33,460 bases of DNA, from positions 1 to 33,460 of the forward strand of contig DYFV01000060.1 of assembly GCA_020725025.1 (NCBI GenBank), given 5' to 3'. The DNA is from Azoarcus sp. GTDB taxonomy: Bacteria; Pseudomonadota; Gammaproteobacteria; Burkholderiales; Rhodocyclaceae. The position numbers and the translations under genes were made by a program. The first letter of the stretch is position 1. Every line of letters starts with the position of its first letter. The notes beneath the pieces are model-generated. The model worked only from the letters and a program-made list of their open reading frames with translations, made no database searches and was not told where the DNA came from. Below, one piece after another: positions 25,397-32,650 of the stretch.

Positions 25397-25841
25397 GGTG
25401 GGGATATTCGTCTGCATGGGCTGGCTAGTGCTCGCGGTGACTGCGCAAGGCGCCGAAGGCACACCCGGCCAGGCGCCGCACATCGAGACCGGGCGTCGCG
25501 TCTACGAGACGCACTGCGCCTCGTGTCACGGCGCGCAGGGCGAGGGGGCACCGAACTGGCAGCAGCCCGACGTGCACGGCGAGTTGCCGGCGCCGCCCCA
25601 TGACACCGAAGGGCATACCTGGAAGCACGCCGACGGCATGCTCTACCGGATCGTTCGCGACGGCTGGCGCGATCCGTTCAACAAGACCGAGCGGCTCACC
25701 ATGCCGGCTTTCGGACAGATCCTGTCCCCGGCGGAAATCCGCGCCGTAATCGACTACCTCAAGACCCTGTGGTCGCCCGAGCAGCGGCGCTTTCAAATCG
25801 AAGAGAGCCGCAAGGCGCCCTTCCCACGCGAGGCGGGGTGA
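25389..25841 (+). CDS. Exported monohaem cytochrome c
   Basis: This 150-aa c-type cytochrome has a signal-like N terminus (VGIFVCMGWLVLAVTAQGAE) and one haem-binding CASCH motif (Cys43, Cys46, His47). A likely distal Met ligand is in TMPAFGQ, followed by the usual C-terminal helix (LSPAEIRAVIDYLKTLW). It starts inside the end of the propeller gene (8-base overlap), so the two are co-translated. In this island it could take electrons from, or give them to, the multicopper oxidase or the Rieske protein; this is inference from neighbours only. Confidence 0.9.
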   Translation: MPRVGIFVCMGWLVLAVTAQGAEGTPGQAPHIETGRRVYETHCASCHGAQGEGAPNWQQPDVHGELPAPPHDTEGHTWKHADGMLYRIVRDGWRDPFNKTERLTMPAFGQILSPAEIRAVIDYLKTLWSPEQRRFQIEESRKAPFPREAG

Positions 25842-25889
25842 GCCCGCCGTGCCTCCATGCATGTCAATCCAAATGAAAGGAGAACCACC

Positions 25890-26324
25890 ATGCGTTACCC
25901 GAAAATCCTCCTCGCCGCGCTCTGCCTCGGCCTGTCGTTGCCGGCCCTGGCGTCCGACATCGCGGTGAAGCTCTACCGAAACCCGAACTGCGGCTGCTGC
26001 GACCTCTACGCCAAGCATCTGGAGGCCAACGGCTTCGAGGTGGCGCTGATCGACACGACCGACATGGCGTCGATCAAGCGCCGGTACACCGTGCCCGAAA
26101 AGCTCGAGGGCTGCCACACCGCCCTCGTGGGGGACTACCTCGTCGAGGGCCTGGTACCGGCGAACATCATCAAGCGCCTATTGACCGAGCAACCGAGGGT
26201 GAAGGGCATCGCCCTGCCCGGCATGCCGGTCGGTGCGCCGGGGATGCCCGGCACGAAGCGCGCGCCACTTGAGGTCTATTACCTCGACAGTGGCGCGAAG
26301 CCCAGGGTCTTCGCCACTTTCTGA
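25890..26324 (+). CDS. DUF411 periplasmic metal-binding protein
   Basis: This 144-aa protein starts at ATG 25890 with AAAGGAG upstream (an earlier frame start at 25857 lacks one). It has a signal peptide (ILLAALCLGLSLPALAS) and the DUF411 core: KLYRNPNCGCCDLYAKHLEANG with Cys34, Cys36 and Cys37, then CHTALVGDYLVEGLVPA. Members are small thioredoxin-like proteins regularly found with copper resistance genes and predicted to bind copper. The C-terminal GMPVGAPGMPG adds Met residues. Here it sits between the cytochrome c and the second propeller protein. Confidence 0.92.
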   Translation: MRYPKILLAALCLGLSLPALASDIAVKLYRNPNCGCCDLYAKHLEANGFEVALIDTTDMASIKRRYTVPEKLEGCHTALVGDYLVEGLVPANIIKRLLTEQPRVKGIALPGMPVGAPGMPGTKRAPLEVYYLDSGAKPRVFATF

Positions 26325-26453
26325 CCGACGTCGACGCGGGCGCCGCACAGTATGACGCGTTCCGAACACTCGTCCGCGGAGTGCGCGGCGAACGCCTTCG
26401 GCGGCGGGACTGGCGGTCCCGAGTCCGATTCCTCAACCATCAGGAGTTTCTTC

Positions 26454-27389
26454 ATGTTCCTTGAGCGACTTTCCTGCGCAACCGGCCTGCTCGGCGGTCT
26501 CGTCGCCCTCCTCGTGCTGGGCAGCGCCGGCGCAGCGGCCGACGTGACCCTCACCCACGTCCACGGCCTCGCCTGGAGCGCCGATGGCGCGCGCCTCTTC
26601 ATCCCCAGCCACCACGGCCTGGCCGTCTACGAGAACGGCAAGTGGTCCAAGGCGCCCGGGCCCGCGCACGACTACATGGGCTTTTCCGCGACCCGCGCGC
26701 GCTTTTACAGCAGTGGCCATCCGGCACCCGGCTCGGGCCTCGTCAACCCCTTCGGCCTGATCCGCAGCGACGACGGGGGCAAGACCTGGAAGAAGCTCGG
26801 TCTCGAAGGCGAGTCCGATTTCCATCTGCTCGCCACCGGCTTCGCCACCGATGCGGTGTACGTCTTCAACCACGCGCCCAATTCGCGCATGCAGTCGGCC
26901 GGCCTGCACTACACGCTCAATGACGGGCTCATGTGGAAGAAGGCGGCCGGGCGCGGCATCGAAGGCGAGCCGACAAGCCTCGCGGTGCATCCGGAGGACC
27001 CGAAGGTGGTGGCGGTCGGGACCCGCGACGGCCTCTTTCTGTCGACCGACTCGGGCGACACCTTCCGTCGGCTGGCCGCCGGCCAGACCCTGGCGGCGTT
27101 CTTCGATCTTGACAGCACCCATCTGTGGTCCGCCGGACATGACGGCAAGCCGACGCTGCACCGCATCGACTGGAAGGGCGGCTCGGCCAGCGAGGTTGCG
27201 CTACCGCCGCTCAGCGAGGATGCGGTGGCCTACGTCGCCCAGAATCCGGCGCGGCGGGACGAGTACGCGATTGCGACCTTCAAGCGCAGCGCCTTCCTCA
27301 GCCGCGACGGTGGCAAGACCTGGGCGCCGATCGCGCGCCAGGGGCAGGGCGTGGACCGTCGCGAAGGGCCGCAGGCGAGCAAGCCATGA
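26454..27389 (+). CDS. Exported beta-propeller (F510_1955-type glycosylhydrolase-like) protein, copy 2
   Basis: This 311-aa protein starts at ATG 26454, with CAGGAG 8 bases upstream. It has a signal-like segment (GLLGGLVALLVLGSAGAAA) and then HVHGLAWSADGARLFIPSHHGL and Asp-box blades (SDDGGKTW, STDSGDTF, SRDGGKTW). This resembles the F510_1955 group that often lies beside DUF411 and multicopper oxidase genes. No catalytic residues of a true glycosidase are evident to me. It is more distant from copy 1 (24455) than a recent duplication would give. Its TGA overlaps the next ATG, so it is coupled to the TlpA/CcmG gene. Confidence 0.8.
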   Translation: MFLERLSCATGLLGGLVALLVLGSAGAAADVTLTHVHGLAWSADGARLFIPSHHGLAVYENGKWSKAPGPAHDYMGFSATRARFYSSGHPAPGSGLVNPFGLIRSDDGGKTWKKLGLEGESDFHLLATGFATDAVYVFNHAPNSRMQSAGLHYTLNDGLMWKKAAGRGIEGEPTSLAVHPEDPKVVAVGTRDGLFLSTDSGDTFRRLAAGQTLAAFFDLDSTHLWSAGHDGKPTLHRIDWKGGSASEVALPPLSEDAVAYVAQNPARRDEYAIATFKRSAFLSRDGGKTWAPIARQGQGVDRREGPQASKP

Positions 27390-27994
27390 GGTCCGACACG
27401 CATGACGACGTCGCCGCGCGCACGTCGAAGGCGGGCGGCGCCGCGGCGCGGAGCCGGTGGGGCGCGCTGCTGCCCCTTGCCGTCTTCCTCGTCCTGGTCG
27501 TGGCGCTCGCCGTCGGCCTGACGCTCAATCCGCGCGAAGTGCCTTCGCCGCTCATCGGCAAGCCGGTGCCGGCGTTCGACCTGCCGCCGGCCAAGGGCAG
27601 GACGCTCGGGCTGTCGAGCGCCGACCTCGGCAAGGGCGAGGTCTCGCTGGTGAACGTCTTCGCCTCGTGGTGCGTCGCCTGCCGCGAAGAACATCCCGTG
27701 CTCATGGACCTGAAGGAGCGCGGGCTGGTCCCCATCCACGGGCTCAATTACAAGGACCAGCCCGACGACGCTGCGCGCTGGCTGGCCGAATGGGGCGATC
27801 CGTATACCCGCACCGGCGCGGATGTGGACGGTCGCGTGGGCATCGACTGGGGCGTCTATGGCGTGCCCGAGACCTTCGTCATCGACCCGGACGGGCGCAT
27901 CGCCTACAAGCACATCGGGCCGATCACGCCCGAGTTCGTCAGCGAGCAGTTGATTCCGATGATCGAGCGCCTGCGCGCAACCGGCACACCCTGA
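27386..27994 (+). CDS. TlpA/CcmG (DsbE)-like thioredoxin, copy 2
   Basis: This 202-aa membrane-anchored periplasmic thioredoxin has an N-terminal helix (LLPLAVFLVLVVALAVGLTLN). The domain starts LIGKPVPAFDLPPAKG, then FASWCVACREEHP (Cys96, Cys99) and GVPETFVIDPDGRIAYKHIGP, which is the CcmG/DsbE signature of cytochrome c maturation. CcmG reduces apocytochrome cysteines before haem attachment, which would suit the cytochrome c gene two genes upstream; no other ccm genes are in the window. Its start overlaps the propeller stop. Confidence 0.92.
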   Translation: MRSDTHDDVAARTSKAGGAAARSRWGALLPLAVFLVLVVALAVGLTLNPREVPSPLIGKPVPAFDLPPAKGRTLGLSSADLGKGEVSLVNVFASWCVACREEHPVLMDLKERGLVPIHGLNYKDQPDDAARWLAEWGDPYTRTGADVDGRVGIDWGVYGVPETFVIDPDGRIAYKHIGPITPEFVSEQLIPMIERLRATGTP

Positions 27995-28041
27995 TTGGTG
28001 GCCGCTCACCGCTTCCGGTGCCGCGGGCAAGGAGGATCGCG

Positions 28042-29604
28042 ATGTGGACACGACGAGACGTTCTGCAGGCGCTGGCCGCCGCGGCGGGGCTTGCCGCCGT
28101 GCCGTGGCCCCTGCGCACGGCGCGGGCGGCCACGGCGCCCGATCTCGTCCTGCGGCTGACCGCCGCGCCCGACACGGCGCGCATCCGGCCGGGCGGCGAG
28201 ACGGCGGTGCTGCGCTACACCGGCCAGGTGCTGCGCGGTCGAGCCGATGCGCTCAGGCCATCCGCTTCCTACCTCGGGCCGACGCTGGAGCTCAGGCGCG
28301 GCGAGCGGGTGCGGATCGAATTCCGCAATCGTCTCGCCGACCCATCCATCATCCACTGGCACGGCATGATCGTGCCCGAGGCGGCCGATGGTCATCCGCG
28401 CTTCGCCGTCGGCCCCGGCGGCGAATACGTCTACGAGTTCACGGTGGAGAACCGCGCCGGCACCTACCTGTATCACCCCCATCCGCACGGCCTCACCGGC
28501 GCCCAGGTCTATCACGGCCTCGCGGGGCTCCTGATCGTGCGCGAGGCGCAGGAGCGCGCCTGGGGCCTGCCGGGGCTGCCGCATGAGCTCGCCCTCGTCA
28601 TCCAGGACCGGCGCCTCGCCGGCGACAACCGCCTGGAGTTCAAGCGGATGATGATGGACGACATGAACGGGGTCCTGGGCGACACCGTGCTCGTCAATGG
28701 CGTGGCGGACGCCGTATTCCGGGTCTCGCCGCGGTCGTGGCGGCTGCGCCTGGTCAACGCGTCGAACGCGCGCATCTACAAGCTCGCCTGGTCCGACGGC
28801 AGGCCCATGCGGGTCATCGCCACCGGCACCGGCCTGCTCTCGGCCGCCGAAGGCATCCAGACGCGGCCCTACGTCGTGCTCGCGCCCTTCGAGCGCATCG
28901 AGCTGCTGGAAGATTTCGGCACGCGCCGCCCCGGCAGCGAGGTGGCGCTGGTGAGCCGCGAATTCGCCGGCCCGGGCATGATGGACGGCATGATGGGGCG
29001 CGGCGGCTCGTCCGGGGGCATGATGGGCGGAATGATGGGCCGCGGCATGGAGGGCATGATGCGCGGCATGATGGGGCCCGGCCAGGGGGAGGAACTGCCG
29101 GTCGCGCGTTTCGACGTGGGCACGCAGGCACGCGCTGCCGGCGAGGAGTTGCGGCTGCCGCCCGCGCCCCGGCCGCCGCGGGAAGGGCACGAGCTCCACA
29201 CCCGGCTCGCCTTTCGCCACATGCGGGGCTTTCTCGACGGCCGCCGCTTCGAGATGGAAGCGGTCGCCGACGACGAGCGCCTGCCCCTCGACGAGGGCAC
29301 GGTGTGGACCTTCGCCAATGACGGCGGCCCGATGTCGATGGCCCATCCCATGCACATCCACGGCGTGCGCTTCCGCATCCTGGAGCGCAGCACGGGCGAT
29401 GCGCCCGCCGACCTGCGCGACGGGCTGGTCGACGCCGGCTTCAAGGACACCTTCCTGATCTTTCCCGGCGAGCGCGTGCGCCTGCTGGTGGCGCCCACCG
29501 AACCCGGCCTCTTTATGTACCACTGCCACAACCTCGAGCACGAAGACGGCGGCATGATGCGCAACTGCCGCTTCGATGCGCGCTCGCCGGCGGGCCGGAC
29601 ATGA
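28042..29604 (+). CDS. Met-rich multicopper oxidase (CueO/CopA-type laccase)
   Basis: This 520-aa periplasmic oxidase is predicted to oxidise Cu(I) to Cu(II) with O2. It has a Tat signal (TRRDVLQALAAAAGLAA) and three cupredoxin domains. All copper ligand sets are visible: HWHG (from His105), HPHPHG, HPMHIHG and YHCHNLEHEDGGM (His494-Cys495-His496). An insert of repeated MM/GM units (28975-29091, for example MMDGMMGRG) resembles the Met-rich Cu(I)-binding segment of CueO. ATG 28042 follows AAGGAGG. The stop overlaps the start of the last cargo gene. Substrate choice (copper versus other phenols or metals) is inferred from the Met-rich insert and neighbours. Confidence 0.93.
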   Translation: MWTRRDVLQALAAAAGLAAVPWPLRTARAATAPDLVLRLTAAPDTARIRPGGETAVLRYTGQVLRGRADALRPSASYLGPTLELRRGERVRIEFRNRLADPSIIHWHGMIVPEAADGHPRFAVGPGGEYVYEFTVENRAGTYLYHPHPHGLTGAQVYHGLAGLLIVREAQERAWGLPGLPHELALVIQDRRLAGDNRLEFKRMMMDDMNGVLGDTVLVNGVADAVFRVSPRSWRLRLVNASNARIYKLAWSDGRPMRVIATGTGLLSAAEGIQTRPYVVLAPFERIELLEDFGTRRPGSEVALVSREFAGPGMMDGMMGRGGSSGGMMGGMMGRGMEGMMRGMMGPGQGEELPVARFDVGTQARAAGEELRLPPAPRPPREGHELHTRLAFRHMRGFLDGRRFEMEAVADDERLPLDEGTVWTFANDGGPMSMAHPMHIHGVRFRILERSTGDAPADLRDGLVDAGFKDTFLIFPGERVRLLVAPTEPGLFMYHCHNLEHEDGGMMRNCRFDARSPAGRT

Positions 29605-30113
29605 GCCCGGCGGGAACATGGCGCACGGTTTCCGGGCCCGCCCTGCGCGTGCTCGGCGCCTGGCTGCTGGTTTCCCTCGTGCTCCACCTCGCCTGGGAAA
29701 TCGCCCAGTTGCCCCTGTACACGCTGTGGCGCGAGGAGACGCCGGCGTACATCGCGTGGGCGGTGATCCACTGCACCGCGGGCGACGGCCTGATCGCGCT
29801 GGGCGCCTATGCGGCCGCGAGCGCCGCGGTGCGTTCCATCGCCTGGCCCTGGGAATCGCCGGGCTGCGGCCTGGCCGTTCTGTGGGCGAGCGGACTCGCC
29901 TGGACCGCTTTCAGTGAGTGGCGTCACGTCCAGAATCTCGGCTCATGGGCCTACGCCGAGTCAATGCCGACGCTGGCCGGCATCGGTCTCGCACCGCTGG
30001 CGCAATGGGTGATCGTGCCGGGACTGGCGTTGTGGTGCCTGCGCGAATGGCATCCGGTGCACGCGCCGGCGGACTCGATGCCACCACCCGGCGACGAGGA
30101 CCGGGCTCGATAA
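29601..30113 (+). CDS. Four-helix membrane protein of unknown function
   Basis: This 170-aa protein is coupled to the oxidase gene by an ATGA overlap. It has about four hydrophobic segments (for example VLGAWLLVSLVLHLAWEIA, ADGLIALGAYAAASAAV-like, TLAGIGLAPLAQWVIVPGLALW), with conserved-looking WEIAQLPLY, HCTAGDG and EWRHV. I do not recognise the family by name. It is the last cargo gene; its co-translation with the oxidase suggests a membrane partner for it or for the cytochrome c. No cofactor motif is clear. Confidence 0.75.
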   Translation: MSPAGTWRTVSGPALRVLGAWLLVSLVLHLAWEIAQLPLYTLWREETPAYIAWAVIHCTAGDGLIALGAYAAASAAVRSIAWPWESPGCGLAVLWASGLAWTAFSEWRHVQNLGSWAYAESMPTLAGIGLAPLAQWVIVPGLALWCLREWHPVHAPADSMPPPGDEDRAR

Positions 30114-30189
30114 CCGACGACCTTAGCCCGCTGCACAATCCGTTCGCGGACATCTCGATCATGCGCTGAACACCGCAAACAACGGCACG

Positions 30190-30560
30190 GGGTGCGGCGC
30201 AGACGCTACGGCGGAACCGGGCGGCGATCTATCGCCGACCCTGTGGGCATCGAGCGGCGGTGGCGACGAGGATCATGTCCTGCTGCCGTCCTGCGAGGCG
30301 CATTTCGGGCAAACCGCGGCGGCACGCGAAGACGGTTCGCCGGACTGGTCGAACTGGCGCGTGCGCCGGCTGATGCCGCTCGAATGCGAGCGCCTTCAGG
30401 GGCCGCCCGATGACCACAACGCTGGTTCCGTATCGCGGCAAGCCTGCCGCCGATGCACCACGCCACAAGCCGATCGGCAATTCGATGTCGGTTCCATGCA
30501 TCGTCTGGATCGGCGAACGGCTGCTTCGGCATTGCCAAAAAAGGGGCGCTCCGGGGTTCG
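30190..30560 (+). pseudogene. 3' remnant of the C5-cytosine DNA methyltransferase gene, with a frameshift
   Basis: In the frame of 30181, codons from about 30361 read WRVRRLMPLECERLQGPPDDH, the C-terminal methyltransferase block. Near 30416-30420 (ccacaacgctg) one extra base, or the loss of two, moves the reading to the next frame, which continues TLVPYRGKPAADAPRHKPIGNSMSVP and WIGERL, the conserved last motif (GNS). So the remnant is broken as well as detached from its 5' end at 2064-2283. The catalytic motif IV and motifs between are gone. Both ends given are approximate. No stop typical of the family is evident in the second frame before it runs into the next gene. Confidence 0.8.
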
Positions 30561-30818
30561 GTTTTACCTGCGACCGCGAGATGCCTCGCTTCCATCCTCA
30601 TCCCATGTGTTGCTGGCGACGCCACCAGCACCATGCCCTGGCAGCTCCGGTCTTCAAGGCTGCAACGCGGTTCGCCGCGTGGATCGAACCAGTCCGCCTC
30701 GCATCGCCCACCGCGGACGAGCGTCTTCACGACGCCGGTGCTTCTTCCTTCAACCCCTCGGGAGATATCCGCTCCCGCCTGGGGGTAGGGCTCCCGGTCC
30801 TTCAACCAGGAGAACCCC
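30561..30818 (+). other. Non-coding leader of the next backbone gene
   Basis: I see no gene in these 258 bases. Inverted repeats include GCGTC...GACGC (30721-30735) and CGGGAG...CTCCCG near 30759-30776. The leader ends in the start-codon hairpin described at 30782-30818. Confidence 0.4.
30782..30818 (+). promoter_or_regulatory. Leader hairpin closing at the start codon, with the ribosome binding site inside
   Basis: GGGGT (30782-30786) pairs with ACCCC (30814-30818), whose last base is next to the ATG at 30819. Inside, CTCC (30791-30794) pairs with GGAG (30809-30812), the ribosome binding site. If it forms, translation would be blocked. The same layout recurs at 31621 and 32618. Confidence 0.5.
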
Positions 30819-31070
30819 ATGTCCCTTGCATTCGCATCGGCGCCGCTGAGCGCTGCACAGGCCCGTGCCGAAGCCATTGGCTATCTCGCCCTGGCCTGCA
30901 CGGGCAAGCGCCTGCCCCTGCAGGTGCGCCACAGCGCCGCCGGCCACTACATCGGCACCGCCGATGAAGGCGGCCCGGTGTCCCGCGAGTCCGTCGAGTA
31001 CTTCCGCTCGCAGCACGCGGCCGAGCACGCCCTGGCGACAGGCCGCTGGCAGCAACGCATCCACCCATGA
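30819..31070 (+). CDS. Small ICE backbone protein, unknown function
   Basis: This 83-aa protein starts at ATG 30819 with AGGAG 6 bases upstream. It has no signal or membrane segment. The sequence has an Ala-rich helix (SAAQARAEAIGYLALACTGKRLPLQV) and a short beta-like part (HSAAGHYIGTADEGGPVSRES), then HAAEHALATGRW. I recognise no domain. The compact size, leader structure and neighbours match the run of small conserved genes usually found after topoisomerase III in these elements. Function unknown. Confidence 0.7.
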   Translation: MSLAFASAPLSAAQARAEAIGYLALACTGKRLPLQVRHSAAGHYIGTADEGGPVSRESVEYFRSQHAAEHALATGRWQQRIHP

Positions 31071-31094
31071 CCTCCACTCACCAGGAGCCATTTC

Positions 31095-31487
31095 ATGAAC
31101 CAGTCTTTGCCCCAAGACGTACTTGATCAGATCGCCGCGGAAGAACGGCATTTCGCCGAAGCCCCGCAGGCCTTCTTCGAAGCCTGGAAGCGCGGTGCGG
31201 AAATCGCCGGCCCCGAATGGTTCGGCGACGGCACGCCCGAAGGCCTGCAGCGCGCCACCAGCAAGTGGGATCTGCGCCCCAGGGTGCTGTTGCTCAACGA
31301 CGCCCTGGATGTCCTCAGCGGCGGCCAGCGCATGTTCCTGTCCGCGATGGTGAGCTTCTACAACGCCCGCGAGGGTGGCGCGATGCTCAAGCGTTGCGGG
31401 TTCGAGGGGCTTTCCGATCTGGGGGGTCTCGATCTGGAGCGCCGCAAGGTCATTGCCGATCTGGTGCTGAACTACAGCGGCTGGTGA
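31095..31487 (+). CDS. ICE backbone protein, unknown function
   Basis: This 130-aa acidic cytosolic protein is mostly helical, with AGGAG about 7 bases before ATG 31095. Visible features are an amphipathic N terminus (DVLDQIAAEERHFAEAPQAFFEAW), the central LNDALDVLSGGQRMFLSAMVSFYN and the C-terminal LGGLDLERRKVIADLVLNYSGW. I do not recognise a domain; such proteins are common in ICE backbones. It follows the previous small gene by 24 bases and is probably in the same transcript. Confidence 0.75.
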   Translation: MNQSLPQDVLDQIAAEERHFAEAPQAFFEAWKRGAEIAGPEWFGDGTPEGLQRATSKWDLRPRVLLLNDALDVLSGGQRMFLSAMVSFYNAREGGAMLKRCGFEGLSDLGGLDLERRKVIADLVLNYSGW

Positions 31488-31528
31488 TCCCGATCCGCTC
31501 GTTCGCCACCTGCTTGTTTTCCACCCGC

Positions 31529-31564
31529 GAGGGACATGCGCCTCCATGCGGGGCCATGTCCCTC
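31529..31564 (+). promoter_or_regulatory. Strong hairpin in the leader, repeat copy A
   Basis: GAGGGACATG (31529-31538) pairs perfectly with CATGTCCCTC (31555-31564), and an inner stem GCCTC/GGGGC adds about 5 pairs around a CATGC loop. No T-run follows. Part of it (AGGGACAT, CCTCC, TGCGGG, GTCCCT) recurs in the same order at 32595-32627, so the two are related elements. Confidence 0.55.
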
Positions 31565-31620
31565 CTTGTCCTCGACATCACTTCAAACACCCGCTGGGGC
31601 TTGCTCCCCGGCAGGGGAAT

Positions 31621-31650
31621 GGGCTCCACTTCCTCAGATGGAGAAAGCCC
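31621..31650 (+). promoter_or_regulatory. Leader hairpin closing at the start codon, ribosome binding site inside
   Basis: GGGC (31621-31624) pairs with GCCC (31647-31650), directly before the ATG at 31651. TCCA (31625-31628) pairs with TGGA (31639-31642), which covers the GGAG ribosome binding site (31640-31643). It is the same layout as at 30782-30818. Confidence 0.5.
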
Positions 31651-32367
31651 ATGTCCCCGAATTCGAACCCTTTCCTCCGCGGCTACCAGAACCTGCGCAT
31701 CGATCGCTCCCTGTGCATCACCTACGAGGACGACTGTCCTCCCGTCTGGCGCCCGCTGCATCCCAGCCAGGCGCATCTGCCCGACGACCAGGTCGCGCTC
31801 TTCCCCTGCATCTTCAGCAACGACTTCGCCCTGATCACCGAAGGCCAGGACATTCCCGAAGACCTGGAGGCCCGATGCCAGACCGAGGGCGTGGTGCGCA
31901 CCGTGGTCTACGCCGTCAGCGGCGACGACTTCGGCCAGCCCGTGCACGTCGGCGACACCTACTCGGAGGAGGCAGCGCGGGAAGTCGTGCGGCGGCTGAG
32001 CTTCGAGACGGGCTTCTACAGCCGGTGCTGGGAAATCAGCAGTGCCCATCTCGCCCCCAAGGCGGGCCGCTTCCTCGCCGAACTGGCGGACATAGCCACG
32101 CCGAGCGGCTTCCTGTTCGTCGCCTTCCGCATCCCATACAGCCCCGCGATCGGCGTGAAGCTGATCGCCACCCCCTGGACGGATGCGAACCTGCAGCTTG
32201 TCGAGGGCATTACCGCCGAAGAGCTGCGGCAGGAACACCGGGCCAAGGGTATGCCGGAATCCCTCGTGGAGGTGCTGCACCTGGGTGCGCTCGCCGACGT
32301 TCGCATGCTGGTATTCGATGCCGATGCGCCTGTCCTGGACGGATTGCCCTTGTACGACGACGAGTAG
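31651..32367 (+). CDS. ICE backbone protein, unknown function
   Basis: This 238-aa cytosolic protein starts at ATG 31651 with GGAG 7 bases upstream. It has an N-terminal NPFLRGYQNLRIDRSL, a stretch VVYAVSGDDFGQPVHVGDTYS, a WEISSAHL motif and an acidic C terminus (DGLPLYDDE). There is no signal peptide or membrane helix and no catalytic motif that I recognise. WEISSAHL-type segments are seen in small conserved proteins of ICE backbones. A terminator-like hairpin follows 8 bases after the stop. Confidence 0.75.
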   Translation: MSPNSNPFLRGYQNLRIDRSLCITYEDDCPPVWRPLHPSQAHLPDDQVALFPCIFSNDFALITEGQDIPEDLEARCQTEGVVRTVVYAVSGDDFGQPVHVGDTYSEEAAREVVRRLSFETGFYSRCWEISSAHLAPKAGRFLAELADIATPSGFLFVAFRIPYSPAIGVKLIATPWTDANLQLVEGITAEELRQEHRAKGMPESLVEVLHLGALADVRMLVFDADAPVLDGLPLYDDE

Positions 32368-32374
32368 CACCTTC

Positions 32375-32402
32375 GAGCCCCCATGCGGGGCTCTTCCTTT
32401 TC
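32375..32402 (+). terminator. Likely rho-independent terminator
   Basis: GAGCCCC (32375-32381) pairs with GGGGCTC (32387-32393) around a 5-base loop and is followed by a pyrimidine-rich TTCCTTTTC (32394-32402). It lies 8 bases after the stop of the 238-aa protein gene. Confidence 0.65.
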
Positions 32403-32592
32403 ATGGAACGTGGTAACGACGTATTGCCGATTCCCGAACGACGGTCGCCCGTGCCTGCCGCACGCTTCCCGTATGTTCGCTGGCGTAGCCGGCAGCATCC
32501 CCAGGCAGTCGAGACCTTCGAGACTGCGGTGCGGCTTGCCGTGCTGGTCGTTTCTTTCGCCGGACGCATGCCGCGTCCATCCACCTCACCCT

Positions 32593-32650
32593 CAAGGGAC
32601 ATACCTCCCTTGCGGGCGGGAGTCCCTTGGTTGCCACAAGGAATCCTCCC
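32593..32650 (+). promoter_or_regulatory. Two mutually exclusive leader folds before the last gene, repeat copy B
   Basis: Fold 1: CAAGGGAC (32593-32600) with GTCCCTTG (32622-32629), 8 bp. Fold 2: GGGAG (32618-32622) with CTCCC (32646-32650, next to the ATG at 32651), enclosing CCTTG (32625-32629) with CAAGG (32637-32641), which covers the AAGGAA ribosome binding site (32638-32643). Both folds use 32622-32629, so only one can form; fold 1 would free the site, fold 2 would hide it. Confidence 0.5.

Noticed and set aside
30114..30180. LHNPFADISIMR-stop reading at the right cargo edge as the end of a transposase or integrase
   Set aside because: The stretch is too short to assign and no upstream part of such a gene is present.
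2262..30188. AACGGCAC direct repeat at 2262-2269 and 30181-30188 as a target-site duplication of the cargo
   Set aside because: Methyltransferase-like sequence seems to continue past the left copy (NGTV), no terminal inverted repeats or transposase adjoin either copy, and an 8-base match is weak.
30206..30877. A 223-codon - strand frame over the 3' methyltransferase remnant
   Set aside because: The + strand holds conserved methyltransferase motifs in two frames; the antisense product has no signature.
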